NCBI GenBank assembly: GCA_026990815.1
Contig: JALXCS010000384.1
Coordinates: 1 to 33,865, forward strand
Source: Methylomonas sp.
GTDB taxonomy: Bacteria > Pseudomonadota > Gammaproteobacteria > Methylococcales > Methylomonadaceae
Length of the DNA stretch: 33,865 nucleotides
Reading direction: 5' to 3'
Part shown: positions 16,883 to 23,639 of the stretch, in pieces
Layout: the number at the start of each line of letters is the position of its first letter
Numbering within the stretch: the stretch's first letter is position 1
Translations under genes and position numbers: made by a program
The notes under the pieces: generated by a model
The model's input: the letters and a program-made list of their open reading frames with translations, nothing else
What the model was told of the DNA's origin: nothing
Databases searched by the model: none

Positions 16883-17449
16883 ATGACTATTCTGCTCATC
16901 ATATCGGCTGTGACAGTTACCCTTATCATCATACTTGTCAAAATATTCAACACCTTAATTGACAAGAAAAATCAGGTTACAAATATTTTTTCCAGCACTG
17001 ATGTATTGTTAAAGAAACGTTACAATTTGATTCCTAACCTGGTTTCTTCGGTATCCAGATATATGGAACATGAAAAGGAAGTTTTACAAAAAATTACCGA
17101 ATTACGAAATCAGGCCAATAAACCCGATATTACGGATGATCAAAAAATTACCTTGGACAACGAACTATCTTCTGCATTAGGAAGCATCATGGTTGCGGTT
17201 GAAAATTACCCTGATCTTAAAGCCAATGAAAATTTCCTGCATTTGCAACACATATTAACGGAAATTGAAGCACAGATTTCAGCAGCTCGCCGTGCCTATA
17301 ACCAGGCAGTAACCAACTACAACAACGCCATCGAAATGATTCCAACTAATTTTATGGCTAGGTCCATGGGTTACACCCATAAAAAAGTTTTTGGTATCAA
17401 AGAATCCGAAAAACAAAACATTAATATTAAAGCATTGTTCAATCGGTAA
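16883..17449 (+). CDS. lemA: LemA family protein
   Basis: A 188-residue LemA-family protein: an N-terminal membrane helix (about residues 2-20) followed by the diagnostic helical domain with FNTLIDKKNQVTN, LLKKRYNLIPNLVSSV, and the later ISAARRAYNQAVTNYNNAIE. The family is anchored to the membrane and largely uncharacterised. The ATG is preceded by AAGGAGAT at ideal spacing. It starts a unit with the DUF3137 gene only 8 bp downstream; lemA and DUF3137 genes often occur together, which suggests a joint membrane function. Confidence 0.9.
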   Translation: MTILLIISAVTVTLIIILVKIFNTLIDKKNQVTNIFSSTDVLLKKRYNLIPNLVSSVSRYMEHEKEVLQKITELRNQANKPDITDDQKITLDNELSSALGSIMVAVENYPDLKANENFLHLQHILTEIEAQISAARRAYNQAVTNYNNAIEMIPTNFMARSMGYTHKKVFGIKESEKQNINIKALFNR

Positions 17450-17457
17450 TTTCGACA

Positions 17458-18405
17458 ATGAAAAGCTACGATCAACTATTACAATTCTACAATGAAAGCC
17501 TGTTTTCCAAAGTGTAGGGACTAGAGCAGGAACGACAGGAAATTATCAAATTTCAGTACATCGTTATTGCCGTTCTGGCCGCGCTGTCACTGGGACTAAT
17601 ATTATTGGTGTACTTCATGACGGATCGCCCAGATATGGCAACTTTTATGCCCTTGACACTCATATTGGTAATACTTTGGTCTGTTTTGTTTCAAATGGAT
17701 ATTCACCGGGACAGTATTCGCGTTGGTCGATATCAGGAAACATTTAAGCAACAAATTATACACCCACTTATTCAAGCCATGGATGATCAATTTATCCATA
17801 CGCCTGATCACTGCGTATCCTATCAACTGGTCAGGGCCTCGGCATTTTTCCCGACGCGTGTTGATAAGTTTTCGGGTAACGACCATGTGAATGGCCAGGT
17901 TGATGGTGTAGACTTTCAATTCTCCGATGTTAAGTTGCTACAGCGGCATACCGATTCTAAAGGCCGTGTGACTTGGGAGAAATTGTTCTGCGGTACCTTT
18001 TTTGTGGCCGAATTTAACAAACATACACAAGGTGTTACCGTGATTCATCCCGAAACCTGGGAATACGGTGCGCCAAGCTATACGCGTTACTTGAAAATGG
18101 ATAATCCTGAATTTAATCAACAATTTAATGTTTATGGAACCGATTCAATTGAAGCGCATTATTTACTAACCCATACCATGATGAAGCGGCTGATGGAAAT
18201 TAAAAAATTGGCGACAGAAGATCTGCTGATTACATTTGCCGATGGCTGTATTTATCTGGCTATTGATTATGGCAATGACCCGAATGAAGCGCCAATTAAC
18301 ATTCCGGTTTCAAATCGAGTCATTCAATATATCCACACCCTGCAATTATTAGTGGATGTTATTAGGGAATTAAAACTCAATGAAAAACTCTGGGCCAAAC
18401 GCTAA
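17458..18405 (+). pseudogene. DUF3137 family gene interrupted by an in-frame TAG
   Basis: The natural start is the ATG at 17458, 8 bp after lemA, giving MKSYDQLLQFYNESLFSKV and then TAG at 17515-17517 (codon 20). After the TAG the same frame stays open for 295 codons: GLEQERQEIIKFQYIVIAVL, two membrane helices, and a full DUF3137 domain (LFCGTFFVAEFNKHTQG, YGTDSIEAHYLLT, LLITFADGCIYLAIDY). An ATG at 17605 could restart translation but would lose the first helix and has no ribosome site. Apart from the TAG the coding sequence shows no decay. The causes could be a recent nonsense mutation, a sequencing error or readthrough; the sequence alone cannot decide. Confidence 0.8.
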
Positions 18406-18424
18406 TTTTCACCTTGTACTCACC

Positions 18425-18447
18425 AACAAAATTAATTTGTTTTTTGA
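18425..18447 (+). terminator. Weak AT-rich terminator between convergent genes
   Basis: AACAAA and TTTGTT form a six-pair stem around ATTAA, followed by a run of T. It lies 20 bp after the DUF3137 stop and overlaps the last codons of the convergent SPOR gene. The stem is nearly all A:T, so it would be weak. Confidence 0.35.
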
Positions 18448-19085
18448 CATTTTTCAAACCTCTTGTCAGGGAATTTTCCCTTAAAATCGGCCACAATCTT
18501 TTCAATTTTTTGGTCATTACCCTTCCAGATAATTCGGGAGAAAATATGGTTTCTGACCATGGCATGCTTTTTTATTTTAGCACTCACTCCAAGTTTCTCC
18601 AATATTTCCTGAGCATGAATTGCCTGTTTTGCAGTATCATAGAAACCAAGGGAAATCGCTCCTTTCATCTCACCAAAACGAAATAACCATAAGTCATTAA
18701 CACCTTTTGCCTCAAGAATAGCCACATTCTCTTCGGCCTTAGCCAAGCTTTCAGGTGCAGGATAAAACAGCAGATAACCGTCAACCACTTCAACATCTTT
18801 GAAGTGAAATACGATATTTTCAGCCTCGACCAGATTTTGTTTATTCCAATCCAGAATTTCCTGCTTGTTATCAAAAGGACCAGCTTCATAGCATATCATC
18901 TGATAGACATCATTAGCTGAAACAGGTTGTTGCATGTTGGGATCATTAACTTCACTTAGCAATAATATTTGCCGATTAAGCTCTTCAACACTCGGTTCAA
19001 TCAATGGTTTTAATACCTCAGTTCGCCAGTGCCAAAAATAAAAAATGACATTAACCAGTAACACCAAAAAAAACAGATATCGCAT
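18432..19085 (-). CDS. SPOR-like membrane protein of the birA-coaX operon
   Basis: A 217-residue protein with an N-terminal membrane helix (about residues 3-18, FFLVLLVNVIFYFW) and a C-terminal region resembling SPOR: ICYEAGPFDNKQE, then LLFYPAPESLAKAEEN, GVNDLWLFRFGEMKGAISLG, and YDTAKQAIHAQEILEKLGV. SPOR domains bind denuded peptidoglycan strands. A SPOR-type gene downstream of birA and coaX is a recurring arrangement in gammaproteobacteria. It follows coaX by 10 bp. Substrate binding here is inferred from the domain; divergence from typical SPOR sequence keeps the call moderate. Confidence 0.72.
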   Translation of the reverse strand: MRYLFFLVLLVNVIFYFWHWRTEVLKPLIEPSVEELNRQILLLSEVNDPNMQQPVSANDVYQMICYEAGPFDNKQEILDWNKQNLVEAENIVFHFKDVEVVDGYLLFYPAPESLAKAEENVAILEAKGVNDLWLFRFGEMKGAISLGFYDTAKQAIHAQEILEKLGVSAKIKKHAMVRNHIFSRIIWKGNDQKIEKIVADFKGKFPDKRFEKCQKTN

Positions 19086-19095
19086 ATCAGTTTAT

Positions 19096-19833
19096 CTAGG
19101 GTTCCTGTGAAGAATGGCTGCTAACCAAAGCCAGACCAGATAAGACTAAATCGGACTTAACCATAGCATTTATTGTCAGTTGTCTGGCAATTATTTCAGC
19201 ATCCCCTCCTGTTAAAATTAACTGAAAACCAGGGGTTTTTAACATAATGTGCTCTATTAATCCTGCAATTGAGAATATAGCACCCGAATAAATTGCTGCT
19301 TCGGTATTGCCTGCCAACCCCACAGGATAATCTTGATCAACAAGATCAAGCTCCGCAGTCCCTCGTGCCAGTGATTTTTTCATCAACTTCAAACCCGGTG
19401 TAATCAAACCGCCCAAGTGCATTCCGTCATGGTTTAGCAGATCAACAGTAACGGCTGTTCCACAATCAACTATACAAACTGAAAATGGATAATAATTTCG
19501 CGCTGCCACAAGAGCCAGCCAGCGATCAACGCCCAATTTTTCAAAATATTGATAACCGCTCCTAACACCGTACCCTTCAGCTAACGATTGGGGCTTGAAT
19601 ATTTTAATACCTGGCCAAAGCCGAAATAAGGTATCCTGCACCTGATTTGATTTCTTGTTGGTATTAACACTGGCAATCGCGATGCACTCAGGTTGCTCCA
19701 GATTTTGCCACATGAAATATAATTGTTCCGTAAAATCAGGATCATAAGTAACGGATTCAGCCACTGAAATATCTGTTGATTGGTTCAATGCCCATTTTAA
19801 CCGGCTATTACCAATGTCTATTAATAAATTCAT
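19096..19833 (-). CDS. coaX: Type III pantothenate kinase
   Basis: This 245-residue enzyme phosphorylates pantothenate, the first step of coenzyme A synthesis. Motifs of the type III (CoaX) fold are clear: LIDIGNSRLKWA at residues 4-15 (phosphate loop), GVDRWLALVAA near residue 100, VDCGTAVTVDLL near residue 121, and LGGLITPGLKLM near residue 137. Length is normal. Its ATG overlaps the birA stop by 4 bp, so the two are translationally coupled, a common pairing in this class of bacteria. Type III enzymes are not inhibited by CoA, unlike CoaA. Confidence 0.95.
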   Translation of the reverse strand: MNLLIDIGNSRLKWALNQSTDISVAESVTYDPDFTEQLYFMWQNLEQPECIAIASVNTNKKSNQVQDTLFRLWPGIKIFKPQSLAEGYGVRSGYQYFEKLGVDRWLALVAARNYYPFSVCIVDCGTAVTVDLLNHDGMHLGGLITPGLKLMKKSLARGTAELDLVDQDYPVGLAGNTEAAIYSGAIFSIAGLIEHIMLKTPGFQLILTGGDAEIIARQLTINAMVKSDLVLSGLALVSSHSSQEP

Positions 19834-20822
19834 CCTCTGCGACTAAAACTGACCTCACCTGAAGCAAAGGCTCTTGTATTACCATTGGAATCTTCCATTA
19901 GCAACAAGCCTTGGGTGTCAATCCCCAGAACGGTGCCTGAAAATTGCTGTTGCCCAACATAAAGTATTGCCCGTTTGTTTTTTAAACAATCGTAGTGACA
20001 CCACTCTTCAAAATAAGCTTCAAAACTCAGGACTTCATAAGTAGAAATAACCGTGACCAACTCATTAATTAACAATGCCGTTAGGACATTTCTTGACACC
20101 TGTTTTCCTTGAAGAATTTGCCGTAAATCGACCCATTCCCGGGTAATATTCTGTGCCGCATTTTCTGGCAAAAACATATTAAGTCCTAACCCGATCACGG
20201 CAGTACAAGGACCATCTGCCTCACCACTGACTTCAACCAGAATACCTGCCAGTTTCTTTTCTTGCCAAAAAATATCATTTGGCCATTTCAGGCCAATTTC
20301 TTGGATATCAATCCGATGCAATACTCTAACAACTGCCACACCTATAACCAGGCTCAAAGCAGAAATAGCGGCAGGACTACTGGAAAAACGCCATAGAATT
20401 GAAAAATAGATATTACTGCCAAAAGGCGATACCCATTCTCTGCCCCGCCGCCCTCTGCCAGCATGTTGATACTCGGCAATACAAATAGCGCCGGAACTTT
20501 TTTGTCTTCCAGCTTCCGACATTAAATAGCTATTAGTCGAATCAATTTGATAAAAGATATCAAGTTGACTGATTTTTTTTTCAACTTGCGGATGCAAAGT
20601 TTTCAGGATTTTTTCTACGTCAAACAGTTCCAATTCATCATTTAAACGATATCCCTTACCGCTTAGAGCATGATAATCAAGTCCCAGTTCAGGCAGGCTC
20701 CGGATATGTTTCCAGATTGCAGACCTGCTGATGCCAACTTGTTCGGCTAATTCGGTTCCTGAATGGAAATTTCCGTCTGCAAGAATCTCCAAAATTTTTT
20801 TTAAGCTGCTGGAAATTGCCAT
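19830..20822 (-). CDS. birA: Bifunctional biotin operon repressor / biotin-protein ligase
   Basis: A 330-residue protein with an N-terminal winged helix-turn-helix (about residues 5-60, GTELAEQVGISRSAIWKHI). The biotin ligase domain follows, with the biotinyl-AMP loop AGRGRRGREWVSPFGS (about 119-134) and LKWPNDIFWQEKKLAGIL, and an SH3-like C-terminal domain (FSGTVLGIDTQGLLLM). It joins biotin to acetyl-CoA carboxylase and, because the DNA-binding domain is present, probably represses biotin genes. It is the first gene of the birA-coaX-SPOR unit. No clear Shine-Dalgarno precedes the ATG. Confidence 0.95.
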   Translation of the reverse strand: MAISSSLKKILEILADGNFHSGTELAEQVGISRSAIWKHIRSLPELGLDYHALSGKGYRLNDELELFDVEKILKTLHPQVEKKISQLDIFYQIDSTNSYLMSEAGRQKSSGAICIAEYQHAGRGRRGREWVSPFGSNIYFSILWRFSSSPAAISALSLVIGVAVVRVLHRIDIQEIGLKWPNDIFWQEKKLAGILVEVSGEADGPCTAVIGLGLNMFLPENAAQNITREWVDLRQILQGKQVSRNVLTALLINELVTVISTYEVLSFEAYFEEWCHYDCLKNKRAILYVGQQQFSGTVLGIDTQGLLLMEDSNGNTRAFASGEVSFSRRG

Positions 20823-20894
20823 CGCTAAAAATATCTAAATGGAAATAAAAAATTCCCTGCCGGAAATACTGCGTGAATAGAGAAATAATAAGAC

Positions 20895-20914
20895 AAGCGC
20901 CTTAGTTGGCGCTT
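20895..20914 (-). terminator. Hairpin closing the pomA-pomB-PilZ unit
   Basis: AAGCGCC and GGCGCTT pair around a six-base loop 31 bp after the PilZ stop. On the minus strand it is followed by GTCTTATTATTTCT, a broken T-run, so termination is plausible but not strong. It lies between the PilZ gene and the birA start. Confidence 0.5.
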
Positions 20915-20945
20915 AAGTGAAACGAAGCGAATGCTCAGAAAAGAT

Positions 20946-21548
20946 TCAGGATTCTTTTTTCCCCCTAATTTGTTGCATTTGCCTTTTAACAACATGTTTA
21001 ATGATTAACTCGCGATCCTGTTCTTTCATATTGACATAATCCAGACCGACAACATAAGGATATTCGTTGTCATCTGCATGATTCATTTTCCGGTAAATTA
21101 CTTTACCATAAGTGATAACAATTGCCATACTGGAAGTCAACAGCATTTTAATTTCCAGAAAATCACCTGCATTTAAAGCTTCTTGGCAGGCAAAAGCCAA
21201 ACCGGTCGCACTAATATTGACTTCTCGGGTATTTTCGGTTGAAAAATCAGTTTCCTGCAATAATACCGCCCTGACAATCAGATCCATTTTATCATCCATC
21301 AGTTTCAAATAGTCGGCAATATCAGAATCGTTTTTTTCTAGTCTGCGTAGAATTAACTGTGACTCCTGACTCAAGGCATCCATGGCTGCGGTCAAAGAGA
21401 AATTACCTAATAAATTGTCTTCGACATGGCTGAGTTCTGATATCTGTATTGAATCAACCTTCTTGTAGGTTAAATTAACCTCATCATCAATACGAAAAAA
21501 TCGTCTTCTGTCTTCCCCTCTAACGGGTTGATTTTTTTGTGTTGCCAC
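20946..21548 (-). CDS. PilZ-domain c-di-GMP receptor, probable motor regulator
   Basis: A 200-residue cytoplasmic protein with GTG as start codon, preceded by AGGAG at 5-base spacing. The c-di-GMP motifs of PilZ domains appear in a split layout: RRRFFR near residues 15-20 and NISATG near residue 114. The linker between them (about 35-100) is predicted helical (SLTAAMDALSQESQLILRRL). The domain ends in a YVVGLDYVNM strand. It follows pomB by 11 bp, so it is co-transcribed with the stator genes and is a good candidate for a YcgR-like brake or modulator. Direct action on PomA/PomB is inferred from context. Confidence 0.85.
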   Translation of the reverse strand: MATQKNQPVRGEDRRRFFRIDDEVNLTYKKVDSIQISELSHVEDNLLGNFSLTAAMDALSQESQLILRRLEKNDSDIADYLKLMDDKMDLIVRAVLLQETDFSTENTREVNISATGLAFACQEALNAGDFLEIKMLLTSSMAIVITYGKVIYRKMNHADDNEYPYVVGLDYVNMKEQDRELIIKHVVKRQMQQIRGKKES

Positions 21549-21559
21549 ATTGACTCCTG

Positions 21560-22432
21560 TTAATTTTTAGCCTTGTTCTGAATTATTTTTTTCACCAACT
21601 CATCGTTATTCTGGGTTGTCGGATCATCCTGAGCAATAATGACTTCCACACGTCGGTTCTTTGCCCTGTTTGCTGCAGAAGTATTGGGAACCAGTGGCCT
21701 GGTTTCTGCGTAACCCTCGATAATCAGCCGGTTTTGATCGATCCCTTTATGCCTTAGAATACTGTGTGCTACGGTAACAGCTCGCGATGCAGACAATTCC
21801 CAGTTAGATCGATACCAGTCAGTATTGATAGGTATGTCATCGGTGTGACCGGCAATAATAATTTTGCCTTTGGCGTTTTTAAGCGATTCGGTAATTTTAT
21901 CCATCACTGGCTCAAAACCAGATTTCAAAACGGCGCTTCCTGAAGAAAAGGAACCTTTTTCCTGAATCCTTAAAATAATCTTTAGTCCATCGGTTTCAAC
22001 ACTAACCAATCCTTTTTCAATCTCATCTTTTAGAGACTCCTTGATTTCTTCAGCCTGATCCTCAACTTTCTCAACCATTATTTCCATCAATTGCTGCTTA
22101 ACCTGTTCCATGTTTTCGGCATCAACATCAAGGGTATCTGATTGCTTATTGGTAGTCTGCTTGATCTCTTCTAATGGCGTGGGATCGGTCTGAGCAGGGG
22201 AAAAATGCTGGGCAATAATACTGGTACCCATCGGAGGTTCTGTTGCTGGAATATCTCTTTGCACACCAAAAGCATTTTCCATGGAAATAGCCATTTTTTT
22301 AAACTTGGCTGCATCCATGGTGGCAAAGGAAAGCAGCAGAACAAAAAAGCACATCAGCAACGACATCAAATCAGCAAATGTGGCAAGCCATAAGGGGGCG
22401 CCCGCAGGCGGACATTTTGGACAATCAGACAT
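21560..22432 (-). CDS. pomB: Sodium-type flagellar stator protein PomB (MotB family)
   Basis: A 290-residue protein with CPKCPPAGAPLWLATFADLM at its N-terminus, close to the PomB pattern rather than MotB. The ion-carrying Asp is Asp21 at the start of the single membrane helix (LMSLLMCFFVLLLSF). A plug and linker region follows (about 40-140, with a Glu/Lys-rich helix), then an OmpA-like peptidoglycan-binding domain (about 160-270) with IIIAGHTDDIPIN, NWELSASRAV and NRAKNRRVEVII. It anchors the stator to the wall. It lies 9 bp after pomA. Sodium specificity is inferred from similarity to PomB and is not provable from motifs. Confidence 0.88.
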   Translation of the reverse strand: MSDCPKCPPAGAPLWLATFADLMSLLMCFFVLLLSFATMDAAKFKKMAISMENAFGVQRDIPATEPPMGTSIIAQHFSPAQTDPTPLEEIKQTTNKQSDTLDVDAENMEQVKQQLMEIMVEKVEDQAEEIKESLKDEIEKGLVSVETDGLKIILRIQEKGSFSSGSAVLKSGFEPVMDKITESLKNAKGKIIIAGHTDDIPINTDWYRSNWELSASRAVTVAHSILRHKGIDQNRLIIEGYAETRPLVPNTSAANRAKNRRVEVIIAQDDPTTQNNDELVKKIIQNKAKN

Positions 22433-22441
22433 TTAGCTTAC

Positions 22442-23203
22442 CTATTCACCATCTTCAGTTTTGCGCTTTTTTTCAGAAACATATGAATTTAACAAAGCTT
22501 CCAGCACTTTCGGATTCATTCCTTCCTGAATGCCGGTAATAGTATCCAGAATCAGTTCTTTATTGGCTCTTTCATAAATTAATATGCTGGATAACTTATC
22601 GACAATCGGCAAAGCAAAACAATTAGCCACCATCGCACCATAAAGTGTTGTCAAAAGTGCCACCGCCATCGCTGGACCGATACTGGCTGGATCAGACATA
22701 TTTGCCAGCATTTGTACCAGGCCAACCAGGGTTCCGATCATACCCATTGCGGGTGCGAGATCACCAACCCCTTTCCACATATCCTGACCTACTTCGTGAC
22801 GACTGATCAGCTGATTGATTTCCTTGCTTAACATTTTCTGCACAAAAGCAGGTTCATGTCCATCAACACAGAGGGTTATTCCCTTTTTCATAAAAGGATT
22901 ACTGATTTCTTCACCTTCCAACGCCAGCAAACCATTTTTTCTTGCCACATCCGCCAAACGAACTGCCTCTTCAATCAGTTCATTGGGATCTTCTTTCTTG
23001 TTTAAAAAAGCCTTACCTAAAACTCCAAAGGAACGCAAAAAATCAGCCAGCGGGATACGCATTAAGGTAACACCGAATGTTCCACCTATCACAATCAAAA
23101 GTGAAGGAACATTGACAAACAGCATCACATCACCGCCGGTCGCAATCGCAGCTACTATAATTCCCACACCAAGCAGGAATCCAACCAGGCGCGCTATATC
23201 CAC
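22442..23203 (-). CDS. pomA: Sodium-type flagellar stator protein PomA (MotA family)
   Basis: A 253-residue inner-membrane protein, the same length as Vibrio PomA. Four membrane segments are visible, with the conserved pore-lining segments GDLAPAMGMIGTLVGLVQML and SDPASIGPAMAVALLTTLYG (key Pro residues). The cytoplasmic loop between helices 2 and 3 carries LADVARKNGLLALE. The start is GTG at 23201-23203, with AGAGG upstream. It is the first gene of a pomA-pomB-PilZ unit. No other flagellar gene is in the window, so this could be a main or an additional stator set. Confidence 0.9.
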   Translation of the reverse strand: MDIARLVGFLLGVGIIVAAIATGGDVMLFVNVPSLLIVIGGTFGVTLMRIPLADFLRSFGVLGKAFLNKKEDPNELIEEAVRLADVARKNGLLALEGEEISNPFMKKGITLCVDGHEPAFVQKMLSKEINQLISRHEVGQDMWKGVGDLAPAMGMIGTLVGLVQMLANMSDPASIGPAMAVALLTTLYGAMVANCFALPIVDKLSSILIYERANKELILDTITGIQEGMNPKVLEALLNSYVSEKKRKTEDGE

Positions 23204-23343
23204 CTATAAACCTCTATTTTAAAAAAATGAACACTAGATTTTCAGTATTTATATGGACTTTCAACTGTTTTCCATATATGAAAATTTAATCTTTATTTAT
23301 TTAAAGATTAGTTTACTTTTTCAAAAATCAAAGCCGGAGAAAC

Positions 23344-23405
23344 TAAAAAAAAAAATTTCAGTGAAATACTACACAGACCTGTTATTTCACTGAAATTATT
23401 TTTTT
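23344..23405 (-). terminator. Bidirectional Rho-independent terminator
   Basis: AATTTCAGTGAAATA (23354-23368) pairs perfectly with TATTTCACTGAAATT (23383-23397). On the minus strand 11 T residues follow, and on the plus strand seven. It most likely ends the TonB-receptor/YfiR/kinase/GGDEF-EAL transcript, or an RNA made from the structured element just before it. Confidence 0.88.
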
Positions 23406-23439
23406 CCAGACAAAACAAGTTAAATTTTATCTTGTGAAT

Positions 23440-23609
23440 CTCTGTACATGACAAAAATTTGTGGAATGTAGGTAAGCGATTGAAATAACAAGACATTCTA
23501 TCGCAGGGATACGATAGAGAGTTACACGGATGTATCTATGCGTGTCTTTTTATTTCAATCACTTAGCTCTTTAACATCCAAAGTGGTTAATTTTTTGTCG
23601 TGTACAAAG
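23440..23609. repeat. Nested inverted repeat with internal hairpins, possible structured RNA
   Basis: Outer arms CTCTGTACATGACAAAAATTT (23440-23460) and AATTTTTTGTCGTGTACAAAG (23589-23609) are largely complementary. Inner arms 23473-23495 and 23543-23565 match at 21 of 23 positions (TAAGCGATTGAAATAACAAG on the left). Between them sit two hairpins: TCTATCG/CGATAGA with loop CAGGGATA, and ACACG/CGTGT with a GGATG-containing loop. The right-hand spacer holds GCTCTTTAACA (23566-23576), identical to the core of rrn boxA antitermination sites. On the minus strand the element lies between the GGDEF-EAL stop and the terminator, so it may be a 3' UTR structure or a small RNA. Orientation is not settled. 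Confidence 0.7.
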
Positions 23610-23639
23610 CTTGTGAATACAAGCATTAAATAGATGAAA

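Larger units (their letters stand above)
23204..23639. other. Gene-free stretch between pomA and the GGDEF-EAL gene
   Basis: No supported protein gene in 436 bp. It contains the pomA upstream region (23204-23340, very AT-rich, with a small palindrome TTTTCCATATATGAAAA at 23266-23282), a bidirectional terminator (23344-23405) and a nested inverted repeat (23440-23609). A further small hairpin, GCTTGTGAATACAAGC, lies at about 23609-23624. Confidence 0.7.
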
